Source of the DNA: Nonomuraea roseoviolacea subsp. carminata
GTDB lineage: Bacteria > Actinomycetota > Actinomycetes > Streptosporangiales > Streptosporangiaceae
Assembly (NCBI RefSeq): GCF_024172185.1
Contig: NZ_JAMZEC010000001.1
Span: 5,972,001-6,036,000 of the forward strand
Length of the DNA: 64,000 nt
Direction of reading: 5' to 3'
Each line of letters starts with the position of its first letter. The first letter of the stretch is position 1. Below are positions 24,715 to 33,208 of the stretch, piece by piece. Under the pieces are notes generated by a model. It did no database searches, was not told the origin of the DNA, and saw only the letters and a list, made by a program, of their open reading frames with translations. A program made the position numbers and the translations under genes.

Positions 24715-26553
24715 TCAGCGGGAGAGCTGGGTGAGGTCGCGCGAGGCGCCGGTCGAGGCGGACGTGGTCATCGCCGCGTAGGCCTGGAGCGCCACGCTGA
24801 CCGGCCGGTTGCGCTCGCGCGGGCGGTAGCCGCCGAGGTCGGCCAGCAGCTTCTCGCGCCGCGCCGCCAGCTCGGCCTCCGGCACCCGCAGCTCCATCGT
24901 GCGCGCCGGGATGTCGATGTCGATGACGTCGCCGTCCTCGACCAGCGCGATCGTGCCGCCCTCGGCGGCCTCCGGGGAGGCGTGGCCGATCGACAGGCCG
25001 GACGTGCCGCCGGAGAAGCGCCCGTCGGTCACGAGCGCGCACGCCTTGCCCAGCCCCCTGCCCTTGAGGAACGAGGTCGGGTAGAGCATCTCCTGCATGC
25101 CCGGGCCGCCCTTCGGGCCCTCGTAGCGGATGACCACCACGTCGCCCTCGCTCACCCGCCCGCCGAGGATGCCCTCGACGGCCTCCTCCTGCGACTCGAA
25201 CACGACGGCCGGCCCGCTGAAGCGCCAGATCGACTCGTCGACCCCGGCCGTCTTGACCACGGCGCCGTCGCGGGCGATGTTGCCGTAGAGCACGGCCAGG
25301 CCGCCGTCGGCGCTGTAGGCGTGCTCAAGGTCGCGCACGCAGCCCTCGGCGCGGTCGAGGTCGAGGGAGTCCCAGCGGTTGTCCTGGGAGTACGGCTTGA
25401 TGGTGCGGACGTTGCCCGGCGCGGCGTGCCACAGCTCGACGGCCTCGGGCAGCACCTCGGGCGACTGCGGGTCCCAGCGGGAGAGCACCTCGCCCAGGCT
25501 GAGCCCGTTGACCGTGGGCACGTCGCGGTGGAGCAGCCCGGCGCGGTCGAGCTCGCCCAGGATGGCGGGGATGCCGCCGGCGCGGTGGACGTCCTCGACG
25601 TGGTACTTGTTCGTCGCGGGCGCCACCTTGCACAGGCACGGCACGCGCAGCGAGATCTCGTTGATCTCCTTGAGGCCGAAGTCGACGCGGGCCTCGCGGG
25701 CCGCGGCCAGGATGTGCAGGATCGTGTTGGTCGAGCCGCCCATGGCCACGTCGAGCGCCATCGCGTTCTCGAACGCCTCGCGCGTGGCGATCGAGCGCGG
25801 CAGCACCGACGCGTCGTCGTCCTCGTAGTAGCGCCGGGTGATCTCGACGAGCTGCCGGCCGGCGTCCTCGAACAGCTTCTTGCGGGCCCGGTGGGTGGCC
25901 AGGATCGTGCCGTTGCCGGGCAGCGCCAGGCCGATGGCCTCGGCCAGGCAGTTCATCGAGTTGGCGGTGAACATGCCGGAGCACGAGCCGCACGTCGGGC
26001 AGGCCTGCTCCTCCATCTCCAGCAGCTCGGCGTCGGAGACGGAGTCGTCGGCCGAGGCGATCATGGGGTCGATCAGGTCGAGCTTGCGGCCGGGCGCCTT
26101 GCCGGCCTCCATCGGGCCGCCGGAGACGAAGATCGTCGGGATGTTGAGCCGGAACGCGGCCAGCAGCATGCCGGGCGTGATCTTGTCGCAGTTGGAGACG
26201 CAGATGAGCGCGTCGGCGCAGTGGGCGTTGACCATGTACTCGACCGCGTCGGCGATCAGCTCGCGCGAGGGCAGGGAGTAGAGCATGCCGCCGTGGCCCA
26301 TGGCGATGCCGTCGTCGACGGCGATCGTGTTGAACTCGCGCGGGATCGCCCCGGCCTCGCGGATCGCCGCCGAGACCACGTCGCCGACCTCGCGCAGGTG
26401 CACGTGACCGGGCACGAACTGGGTGAAGCTGTTGGCCACGGCGATGATGGGCTTGCCGAAGTCACCCCCGGCTACACCGGTGGCGCGGAGCAGGGCCCGC
26501 GCGCCGACCATGTTCCTGCCGTGGGTGACCGTTCGTGACCTGAGGGCGGGCAT
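24715..26553 (-). CDS. ilvD: Dihydroxy-acid dehydratase
   Basis: 612 residues, matching the long IlvD form. Fe-S cysteines are in VSNCDKITPGM and ACPTCGSCSGMFTANSMNCL. Other family stretches are GRNMVGARALLRATG and the C-terminal TDGRFSGGTSGLSIGHASPE. It dehydrates 2,3-dihydroxy-isovalerate and -methylvalerate in valine, leucine and isoleucine synthesis and supplies pantothenate. ATG 26553. It stands alone, with no ilvB/N/C beside it, and is divergent from the ABC/YhgE operon. Confidence 0.96.
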   Translation of the reverse strand: MPALRSRTVTHGRNMVGARALLRATGVAGGDFGKPIIAVANSFTQFVPGHVHLREVGDVVSAAIREAGAIPREFNTIAVDDGIAMGHGGMLYSLPSRELIADAVEYMVNAHCADALICVSNCDKITPGMLLAAFRLNIPTIFVSGGPMEAGKAPGRKLDLIDPMIASADDSVSDAELLEMEEQACPTCGSCSGMFTANSMNCLAEAIGLALPGNGTILATHRARKKLFEDAGRQLVEITRRYYEDDDASVLPRSIATREAFENAMALDVAMGGSTNTILHILAAAREARVDFGLKEINEISLRVPCLCKVAPATNKYHVEDVHRAGGIPAILGELDRAGLLHRDVPTVNGLSLGEVLSRWDPQSPEVLPEAVELWHAAPGNVRTIKPYSQDNRWDSLDLDRAEGCVRDLEHAYSADGGLAVLYGNIARDGAVVKTAGVDESIWRFSGPAVVFESQEEAVEGILGGRVSEGDVVVIRYEGPKGGPGMQEMLYPTSFLKGRGLGKACALVTDGRFSGGTSGLSIGHASPEAAEGGTIALVEDGDVIDIDIPARTMELRVPEAELAARREKLLADLGGYRPRERNRPVSVALQAYAAMTTSASTGASRDLTQLSR

Positions 26554-26716
26554 TGTGCTTCTCCCATCGCTTTCCGATCCTCACATCGTACGGCCATCGC
26601 CCGGCTGTTGAGACAGCGCGTCCAGCACTCGGACATTTCCCTCCCGCCTCCTGGGACGCGGCCGACGCGCCACCACCCACCCCCCAAAACAGTCAAAAAT
26701 CGGCGTAAGGTATTCT

Positions 26717-26738
26717 TTGTACTGACCGGTCAGTTCAA
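26717..26738. promoter_or_regulatory. TetR operator of the ABC/YhgE/TetR operon
   Basis: A perfect 14-bp palindrome ACTGACCGGTCAGT (26721-26734) extends, with one mismatched pair, to TTG...CAA on either side. It lies just before the ribosome site of the ATP-binding gene. TGACCGGTCA cores are typical TetR-family operators, and the last gene of the operon is a TetR regulator, so autorepression is the simplest reading. Confidence 0.8.
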
Positions 26739-26754
26739 AGGGGGAGGAACCGTC

Positions 26755-27309
26755 GTGATCGTCGCCAAGGGCCTGTCCGTGGAGGGGGTGTACGCCGGCG
26801 TCTCCTTCGAGGCCGGGGCCGGCACCCTCACCGCCGTAGCCGGTCCCGCCGGCAGCGGCCGCACCAGCCTGCTCCTCACGCTGGCCGGGCGGATGAAGCC
26901 CACGGCGGGCACTCTTGCCGTGGCCGGGCACGTCAAACCTCGCGCCATCCGCAAGGTGGCCGCCCTGGCCCTCCTGGACGGCGTGACCGACCTCGACCGG
27001 TCGCTGACGGTGGGGGAGCACCTGCGCGAACGCGGGCGCGGCCCGTACCCGAAGCTGCTCAAGCAGGCCGGCCTGGACGCGGGCGAGCGGACGCTCGTCC
27101 GCGAGCTCGACCGGGAGGGGCAGGTGCGGCTCGGCGTCGCCCTCGCCCTGATCGACGACCCCAAGGTCATCGTCGCCGACAACGTGGACGCCGGCCTGCC
27201 GCCCGACCGGCAGGAGGCGCTCTGGACCCTGCTCGCCGGGCTCGACCGCGCCGTGGTCGCCTCGTGCGTGACCCCGCCCGCCCGCTACGACCACCTCGTG
27301 GAGCTGTGA
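26755..27309 (+). CDS. Small ABC-type ATPase of a YhgE/Pip exporter
   Basis: 184 residues with a Walker A variant GPAGSGRTSLLLTLAGRM (Arg in place of the usual Lys in GKS/T). The signature region and Walker B are degraded (VRLGVALALIDDPKVIVADN; no LSGGQ). It resembles the truncated ATP-binding proteins that accompany YhgE/Pip membrane proteins. Whether it hydrolyses ATP is doubtful. GTG 26755 has GGGGGAGG about 7 nt upstream. The stop shares one base with the next ATG (TGATG). Confidence 0.75.
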   Translation: MIVAKGLSVEGVYAGVSFEAGAGTLTAVAGPAGSGRTSLLLTLAGRMKPTAGTLAVAGHVKPRAIRKVAALALLDGVTDLDRSLTVGEHLRERGRGPYPKLLKQAGLDAGERTLVRELDREGQVRLGVALALIDDPKVIVADNVDAGLPPDRQEALWTLLAGLDRAVVASCVTPPARYDHLVEL

Positions 27310-29375
27310 TGAGAGGAATGCTGCGCTCGCGGCTGCCCCGGATGGCGCTGGCGGCGGTCGTCGTGCTGCCGCTGCTGTACGCGGGCCTGTACCTGTGGTC
27401 GTTCTGGGACCCGCAGGGCAACCTGGACCGCGTGCCCGTCGCGCTGGTCATGGAGGACCGGCCCGCCATGGCCGGGAACACGAACCTGCACGCCGGCCAG
27501 GACCTCGCCGACGAGCTGCGCGAGCGGCACGTCTTCAACTGGCACGAGGCGACGCCCCAGCAGGCGGCCGACGGCGTCAGGGACGGCAGCTACTACCTGT
27601 CGCTCACCATCCCCGCCGACTTCAGCTCCCGGCTGGCCTCGCCGTCGGACGACGCCACCACGCCCGCGCCCGCCCAGCTCGGCGTCCGCGTCGACACCGG
27701 CCGCAGCTACATCATCGGCAGCATCTCCGACGCGGTGTTCAACGAGGTGCGGGCCGCCGCCGAGCGCACCGCCGTGCACGACTACTTCGACCGGGTGTTC
27801 ATCTCCATCGGCGACATCCACGACAAGACCACCGAGGCCGCCGACGGCGCCGGCAAGCTGCACGACGGCACGGTCAAGGCCGGCGACGGCGTCTCCAAGC
27901 TCAACTCCGGCCTCGGCACCGCCGAGAGCGGCGCCCGCCAGCTCTCCACCGGCCTCGACACCGCCGGGAGCGCCACCGCCCGCCTGCGCGACGGCTCCGC
28001 CAAGATCACCGACGGCATCACCCAGGCCCAGCGCGGCATCGGCGCGCTGCGCGGCGGCCTGACCAAGCTGCGCGCCCAGGGCACCGCCCCGCTGCGGCGG
28101 GGCGCCCGCGAGGCGGCCGGCAAGGTCCACGCCCAGACCCGCACGGTCGACCAGCTCGCCGACAGGTACGTCCCCCTCCTCAACCAGTACGGCCCCGAGG
28201 TGGCCCGCGCCGCCGAGCGGGTCGCCGACCAGGCCGACAAGCTCCAGGATCCGGAGGCGGCCGAGCTGAGCTCCGCCGCCCGCGAGCTGGCCGCCACCGC
28301 CCGCAAGATCGCCCAGGTCGCCCCGCAGCTCGGCCCCCGCGTGAGCCAGGTCAGGAAGCAGGTCGACCAGCTCGACGCCGGCCTCGCCAAGCTCGCCGCC
28401 GGAGCCGCCAAGATCGACAGCAGCGTCGGCAAGGCCGGTCAGGGCGCCGACAAGCTGTACCAGGGCGCCACCCGGCTGCGCTCCGGCTCGGCCCAGGTCA
28501 CGAACGGCCTCACGCAGCTCGGCGGCGGCCTGACCCGGCTCGGCGACGGCGCCGACCGGCTCACCAACGGCGTGGACCGGCTGCACGACGGCGCCGGCCG
28601 GGTCGACAAGGGCCTGTCGAAGCTGGCCGAGGGCTCCAAGGACCTCGCCAGCGGCCTCGGCGACGGCGCCAAGAAGATCCCCGACTACGACGCCCAGGAG
28701 CGCGACGCCCGCGCCGACATGATGAGCGACCCCGTGCGCCTGGACAAGGACGTGGACAACGAGGTGCCCAACTACGGCACCGGCTTCGCCCCGTTCTTCC
28801 TGCCCCTGGCGCTCTGGGTGGGTGCGATGATCGCGTACATGGTGCTCAAGCCCCTCAACCAGCGGCGGCTGGCCGGCACGACGGGCGCGGTGCGGATCGC
28901 GCTGTCCGGCTGGCTGCCGGCACTCGCGCTCGGCGCGGCGCAGGTCGGCGTGCTGGCGGCCGTGCTGCGGTTCGGCCTCGGCCTGCAGGCGGCCAACTGG
29001 GCCGGCGTGATCGGCCTGCTCCTGCTGGCCGCCGCGGCCTTCCTCGCGGTGGTGCAGGCGGTCAACGCGCTGATCGGCCCGCCCGGCCGGGTCGTCGCGC
29101 TGGCGCTGCTCATGCTCCAGCTCACCTCCGCGGCCGGCACGTACCCGATCGAGACCTCGCCCGGCTTCTTCCAGACCATCTCGCCGTGGCTGCCGATGAG
29201 CTGGGTCGTGGCGGCGTTGCGCCGGCTGATCAGCGGCGGCGACCCGACCGTGGTCTGGCAGGCGTGCGGCGTGCTCACCGCCTTCCTCGTGCTCGGGCTC
29301 GCCCTCACCACGCTCGCCGTCGAGCGGGGCCGCACCTGGACGCTCAAGCGGCTGCACCCGGAGCTGTCGCTGTGA
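27309..29375 (+). CDS. YhgE/Pip-domain membrane exporter
   Basis: 688 residues. One N-terminal membrane helix (about 11-32) is followed by a long extracytoplasmic region of about 450 residues. That region contains many heptad-like Gly-Ala-xx-Leu repeats (DGAGKLHDGTVKAGDGVSKL, GAARL/GADRLTNG style) expected to form coiled coils. Five to six C-terminal helices resemble ABC-2 permeases. This is the YhgE/Pip (phage infection protein) architecture, related to type VII-like and lipid/drug exporters. It sits between its ATPase and its TetR regulator, coupled by TGATG and GTGA overlaps. The cargo is unknown. Confidence 0.88.
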   Translation: MRGMLRSRLPRMALAAVVVLPLLYAGLYLWSFWDPQGNLDRVPVALVMEDRPAMAGNTNLHAGQDLADELRERHVFNWHEATPQQAADGVRDGSYYLSLTIPADFSSRLASPSDDATTPAPAQLGVRVDTGRSYIIGSISDAVFNEVRAAAERTAVHDYFDRVFISIGDIHDKTTEAADGAGKLHDGTVKAGDGVSKLNSGLGTAESGARQLSTGLDTAGSATARLRDGSAKITDGITQAQRGIGALRGGLTKLRAQGTAPLRRGAREAAGKVHAQTRTVDQLADRYVPLLNQYGPEVARAAERVADQADKLQDPEAAELSSAARELAATARKIAQVAPQLGPRVSQVRKQVDQLDAGLAKLAAGAAKIDSSVGKAGQGADKLYQGATRLRSGSAQVTNGLTQLGGGLTRLGDGADRLTNGVDRLHDGAGRVDKGLSKLAEGSKDLASGLGDGAKKIPDYDAQERDARADMMSDPVRLDKDVDNEVPNYGTGFAPFFLPLALWVGAMIAYMVLKPLNQRRLAGTTGAVRIALSGWLPALALGAAQVGVLAAVLRFGLGLQAANWAGVIGLLLLAAAAFLAVVQAVNALIGPPGRVVALALLMLQLTSAAGTYPIETSPGFFQTISPWLPMSWVVAALRRLISGGDPTVVWQACGVLTAFLVLGLALTTLAVERGRTWTLKRLHPELSL

Positions 29376-29938
29376 GCCGGCAGGACACCCGGTCGAAGGT
29401 GTTCGCGGCGGCCGTCGACCTGATCGCCGAGCAGGGCTACACCGCCACGACGGTCGAGGCCATCGCCGAGCGGGCCGGGGTCGCCAAGGGCACCGTCTTC
29501 TACAACTTCGGCAGCAAGGAGGCGCTGTTCGGCGCGCTGCTGGAGCACTCGATCGGACGGCTGGCCGACGCCCTGGCCGCCGCCGACACCGGCGCGAGCG
29601 CCCTGGAGGCGCTCGACTCCGTCGTCCTCGGCCAGCTCCGCTTCTTCGAGGAGCACGGCCCGCTCGCGCGGGTGCTGCTGGCCGAAATGTGGCGGACCGC
29701 CTGGCAGCAGGCCGTGGCGCAGCTTCGCGACCAGGCGCTCGGCGTCTACGCGGGCGTGCTGCGCCGGGCCGTGCAGGCCGGGGAGGTCAGGGCCGACCTC
29801 GACGTGGAGACCGCGGCCACCGCCGTGTTCGGCATGGTGCTCACGGTCTCCATCGAACGGCGCGCGCTCTACCCCGACCGGCCCGTGGAGCGCACCCACG
29901 CCACGCTGGTGGAGCTGCTGCACGGCCGGATCAGGTGA
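29372..29938 (+). CDS. TetR-family repressor of its own operon
   Basis: 188 residues with a clear N-terminal HTH (VFAAAVDLIAEQGYTATTVE, then ERAGVAKGTVFYNFGSKEAL) and a C-terminal ligand domain. GTG 29372 overlaps the exporter stop (GTGA). As the last gene of the operon headed by the ACTGACCGGTCAGT palindrome, it probably senses the exported compound and relieves repression of all three genes. Confidence 0.9.
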   Translation: MSRQDTRSKVFAAAVDLIAEQGYTATTVEAIAERAGVAKGTVFYNFGSKEALFGALLEHSIGRLADALAAADTGASALEALDSVVLGQLRFFEEHGPLARVLLAEMWRTAWQQAVAQLRDQALGVYAGVLRRAVQAGEVRADLDVETAATAVFGMVLTVSIERRALYPDRPVERTHATLVELLHGRIR

Positions 29939-29951
29939 CTCCCCGGGGCGG

Positions 29952-30806
29952 TCAGTCCTCGCCGTAGCGGGCCGGCAGCACCTCGGCGGCGATCTCGTAC
30001 AGGCGCTGGATCTCCTCGTCGGTCAGCGCCCGCTCGCGCTTGGTGATCCACTTGCGGGCGCGCCCGCCCTCGTAGACGTCCACCCCGCGGATCGTCATGA
30101 TCTTCCAGGGTACGGCCGGGCCGTAGATGGCCAGCGAGGGCACGACCTGCACCTCGCGGCCGTACGCCTTGCTGATCAGCTCGCTGGCCGCCGACGCCTC
30201 CATCTTCGCCTCGGCGAGACGGGCCTTCTTGTCGAACGGGCCGTGGAAGAGCTTCTTGCCCATCTGCACGCGGACGGGCAGCTGCTTGTCCCACTTCTCG
30301 GAGTCGACCGCGTACACGCCGGTCGGCCCGACGACGAGGTGGTCGATCTGCGCCTCGGTGTCGGGGATCGCCCGCGCGTGCAGGGTGCGGTAGCCGTTGC
30401 GCTCCAGCTTGCGCAGCTGGGCCTCGGTGCGCCGCTCGGCGACGGAGGCGCGCCGCCAGGCCGGCACGGTCGAGTGGGACCGGGCCCGGTAGACCGCGTC
30501 GGCGATGGCCGCGAGGATGCCCGCCGTGACGCCCAGCCGCCAGTCGTTCAGCAGGAAGCCCGCGACCAGCGCCACGGCCACCGTCAGCAGCGCGCGGTTG
30601 CGCAGGTTGCGGTAGCGGGGCTGCTCGATCAGGCTGCGCACGGACACGCGCACGACCGGCACGGACGCGGTGTCCGTCTGGTCGGCGCCGGTCCGCGCGG
30701 CACCGGCCGGCTCGGCGTCTGTGTCGGTGTCGGGTCGGTCGCTCACCCAGATGGGCGACGTGCTGTGACCGTCATCACGCTGGTGGTCGGAGTCCACGCG
30801 ACTCAC
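29952..30806 (-). CDS. Membrane-anchored NERD-domain protein
   Basis: 284 residues. An acidic, disordered N-terminus (about 1-50) is followed by one or two hydrophobic helices at about 70-105 and a NERD nuclease-related domain from about 125 (ERRTEAQLRKLERNGYRTLH, IDHLVVGPTGVYAVDSEKWD with the D...ExK-like catalytic pattern). NERD proteins are suspected DNA-processing enzymes; direct evidence of activity is scarce. GTG 30806. The gene is divergent from the amidase. Confidence 0.85.
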   Translation of the reverse strand: MSRVDSDHQRDDGHSTSPIWVSDRPDTDTDAEPAGAARTGADQTDTASVPVVRVSVRSLIEQPRYRNLRNRALLTVAVALVAGFLLNDWRLGVTAGILAAIADAVYRARSHSTVPAWRRASVAERRTEAQLRKLERNGYRTLHARAIPDTEAQIDHLVVGPTGVYAVDSEKWDKQLPVRVQMGKKLFHGPFDKKARLAEAKMEASAASELISKAYGREVQVVPSLAIYGPAVPWKIMTIRGVDVYEGGRARKWITKRERALTDEEIQRLYEIAAEVLPARYGED

Positions 30807-30900
30807 CGTAGCCGGTGGCGATCGTCCATTCCTAGTGTTGGCCCGTCCATAGTTTTATGGCTCAGGTCACCGTGTCCTACGCCGGATTTCCGGGTATCTA

Positions 30901-30929
30901 TTACGTTCTTCGCCGCAGATCCCTAGTGT
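30901..30929 (+). promoter_or_regulatory. Possible leaderless promoter of the amidase gene
   Basis: TTACGT (30901-30906), 17 nt, then TAGTGT (30924-30929). Transcription would begin near 30936, exactly at an in-frame GTG (30937). This would give a leaderless mRNA, which fits the absence of any Shine-Dalgarno sequence here. Confidence 0.35.
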
Positions 30930-32343
30930 GCGTAACGTGCGAGACCTTCACGAGCTATCCGCACTGGAGCAGGCGCGGGCCGTCCGCGACCGGGTCGTCT
31001 CACCGGTCGAGCTCACCCGCCACTACCTCGACCGGATCGAGCGGATCGACCCGCGCGTGGGCGCCTACGTGACCGTGACCGCCGACCGGGCCCTCGAACA
31101 GGCGCGTCTCCTGGAGAAGGAGCTGCCCGAGGGGCCGCTCGCCGGGGTGCCGATCCCGGTCAAGGACCTCAACCTGGTCAAGGACGTGCCGATCATGTTC
31201 GGCTCGGCGACGTACCGGGAGTTCGTCTCGCCCGTGGACGACACGGTCGTCGAGCGGCTGCGCGACGCCGGGACGGTCATGCTGGGCAAGACCGCCACCC
31301 CCGAGTTCGGGCTGCCGTGCTACACCGAGACCGCCGTCTCGCCGCCCGCGCGCTCGCCGTGGGACCCCGCCACCTCCGCCGGCGGGTCGAGCGGCGGCGC
31401 GGCGGCCGCCGTGGCGGCCGGACTCGCGCCCGCCGCGCAGGGCAGCGACGGCGCCGGCAGCATCCGCATCCCCGCCTCCGTCTGCGGCCTGTACGGCATC
31501 AAGCCGACGCGCGGGCGCATCAGCTTCGCGCCGATCATCCCCGACCTCGCCGGCCTGTCCACGAACGGGCCCATCGCCAGGACCGTCGCCGACGCCGCCG
31601 CGCTGCTCGACGTCATGACGCACAACACCCCCGGCGACCACTACCTCGCGCCGCCGCACGAGGGCACGTTCCTGGAGGCCGCCCGCCGCGAGCCGGGCCG
31701 CCTGCGCATCGCCCGTCACGCCGACCCCGTCGTGCCCGGCGCCGTCGTGGAGCCCGCGGTGCTCGCCGCGTACGAGGAGGCGAGCGCCACGCTCGCGGCG
31801 CTGGGCCACGAGATCGTCGACATCGTCCCGTCGTACGGGCCCGACCTGGTGCCGCACTTCGTCACCCTGTGGTGCTCCTTCGCCTGCATGCACCCGGTCG
31901 CCGACGACATGACCGGGATGCTGCGGCCGCTCACCGCCTGGCTGCGCGAGCGCGGCTTCGCCACCCCCGCGCCCGCCTTCCTCCAGGCGCAGGCGGCGCT
32001 CCAGCTCGCCACCCGCGCGGCCCTGGCCGCCACGGCCGGCTACGACGCGATCCTCACCCCGACCGTCACCCAGCCGCCCCGGCCGGTGGGCTGGTTCGAG
32101 GACGTGGACGGGCCCGAGGAGACGTTCGAGCGGATGACCCGGTTCGCGGCCTTCCCCGCCCTCTACAACGTCACCGGGCAGCCGGCGGTCAACCTGCCCC
32201 TGCACTGGACGGACGGCGGGCTGCCCATCGGCGTCATGCTGGCCGGGCGGGTCGGCGGTGAGGACACGCTGATCTCGCTGTCGGCCCAGGTCGAGGCGAC
32301 GCGCGGCGGCTTCTGGGGCGAGCGCCGCCCGGCCCTCTGGTAG
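30928..32343 (+). CDS. Amidase-signature hydrolase
   Basis: 471 residues of the amidase signature family. The Ser-Ser-Lys triad is readable: Lys79 in PIPVKDLN, cis-Ser154 in AGGSSGG and the nucleophile Ser178 in GAGSIRIPA. It hydrolyses a linear amide in the cytoplasm; relatives annotated as 6-aminohexanoate or aryl amidases are similar. GatA is unlikely because gatB/gatC are absent. Start GTG 30928, or GTG 30937 if the mRNA is leaderless. It is monocistronic. Confidence 0.9.
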   Translation: MRNVRDLHELSALEQARAVRDRVVSPVELTRHYLDRIERIDPRVGAYVTVTADRALEQARLLEKELPEGPLAGVPIPVKDLNLVKDVPIMFGSATYREFVSPVDDTVVERLRDAGTVMLGKTATPEFGLPCYTETAVSPPARSPWDPATSAGGSSGGAAAAVAAGLAPAAQGSDGAGSIRIPASVCGLYGIKPTRGRISFAPIIPDLAGLSTNGPIARTVADAAALLDVMTHNTPGDHYLAPPHEGTFLEAARREPGRLRIARHADPVVPGAVVEPAVLAAYEEASATLAALGHEIVDIVPSYGPDLVPHFVTLWCSFACMHPVADDMTGMLRPLTAWLRERGFATPAPAFLQAQAALQLATRAALAATAGYDAILTPTVTQPPRPVGWFEDVDGPEETFERMTRFAAFPALYNVTGQPAVNLPLHWTDGGLPIGVMLAGRVGGEDTLISLSAQVEATRGGFWGERRPALW

Positions 32344-32395
32344 GCGGCCCGGGAGAGGTCTGGCCGGGGCCGGGAAGCCGGTCTACGTTCGAGGG

Positions 32396-32686
32396 GTGAA
32401 CAGCGCGCTGGGAAGCATGGGCGCACTCCTCGGGGTGTCGCTGGGGCTGTTCGTCCTGATCAGCCTGATCGTGATGGCGGCGGCGCGTGGCGCGCCGCGC
32501 CGGGAGGAGCCGGGGCCCGTGTGGCTCGGCGGCCCGGGGCGCGGCGAGCACGGCGTGAGCACCTCCGGCCTGGTGCTCGCCGACCGGACACCCGCCTGGG
32601 CGCCCGGCACCGGGACCGACTGGGCCGCCGCGGCCGGGACCGCCGAACCGGGCCGGCGCACCGGCGGCGCCTCCGCGGGGTGGTGA
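32396..32686 (+). CDS. Small single-pass membrane protein
   Basis: 96 residues: one transmembrane helix at about 9-30 (LGVSLGLFVLISLIVMAAAR), then a Gly/Pro/Ala-rich hydrophilic tail. GTG 32396 is preceded by a GA-rich stretch. It probably shares a transcript with the DUF5130 gene 77 nt downstream. No family is recognised. Confidence 0.55.
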   Translation: MNSALGSMGALLGVSLGLFVLISLIVMAAARGAPRREEPGPVWLGGPGRGEHGVSTSGLVLADRTPAWAPGTGTDWAAAAGTAEPGRRTGGASAGW

Positions 32687-32775
32687 CGGCGATGTTCGGC
32701 GTGACGGTGATGCTCCGGGTGACGGGATGCCGGGGGTGACGGCGAGGGTGGGGTGGTGACGCGATGCGCGGGCTC
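32681..32775 (+). repeat. Degenerate TGACGG-containing repeats between two small genes
   Basis: Five imperfect units of 17-21 bp built on GTGACGGNGATG (for example at 32683, 32701, 32719, 32737 and 32756) run from the stop of the small membrane gene into the start of the DUF5130 gene. The first unit contains the stop codon. Confidence 0.55.
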
Positions 32776-33126
32776 AGCACGGCCCAGGCCGACGACGTCA
32801 GGCAGGCCCTGCGCGCCGCCGAGCGGCGCAGCGGGCTGCGCTTCGGCCTCTTCCTCGGCCCGCCCGCGGGCGGGCGGCGGCACTTCGCCGAACGCCTGCA
32901 CGCCGCCCTCGGCGAGGAGACCCCCGACGCGGTCGTCGTCCTCGTGGACGTCACCGGCCGGGCGCTGGAGATCGTCACGGGTGAACGCGCCCGGCGGCGG
33001 CTGCCCGACGGCGCCTGCCGGCTGACCGCCATGTCGATGGCCACCGCGTTCGGCGCGGGCGACCTCGTGGGCGGCCTGCTGTACGGGATCGCCACGCTGG
33101 GGGAGCAGGCCGCGACGCGCGGCTAG
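32764..33126 (+). CDS. DUF5130-family protein
   Basis: 120 residues matching the actinobacterial DUF5130 pattern: LSTAQADDVRQALRAAERRS, GLRFGLFLGP, VVVLVDVTGRALEIVTGERA and the C-terminal LTAMSMATAFGAGDLVGGLL. The fold is related to TPM-domain proteins that face membranes. Function unknown. ATG 32764. Confidence 0.75.
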   Translation: MRGLSTAQADDVRQALRAAERRSGLRFGLFLGPPAGGRRHFAERLHAALGEETPDAVVVLVDVTGRALEIVTGERARRRLPDGACRLTAMSMATAFGAGDLVGGLLYGIATLGEQAATRG

Positions 33127-33208
33127 CCGGCTGTTCCAGCTTCCGAGGGCGTCGGAGGCCGGAGCCGGGCGGGACGGCGTCGTGGGGCAGGGGCCGGGTG
33201 CACCGGCT

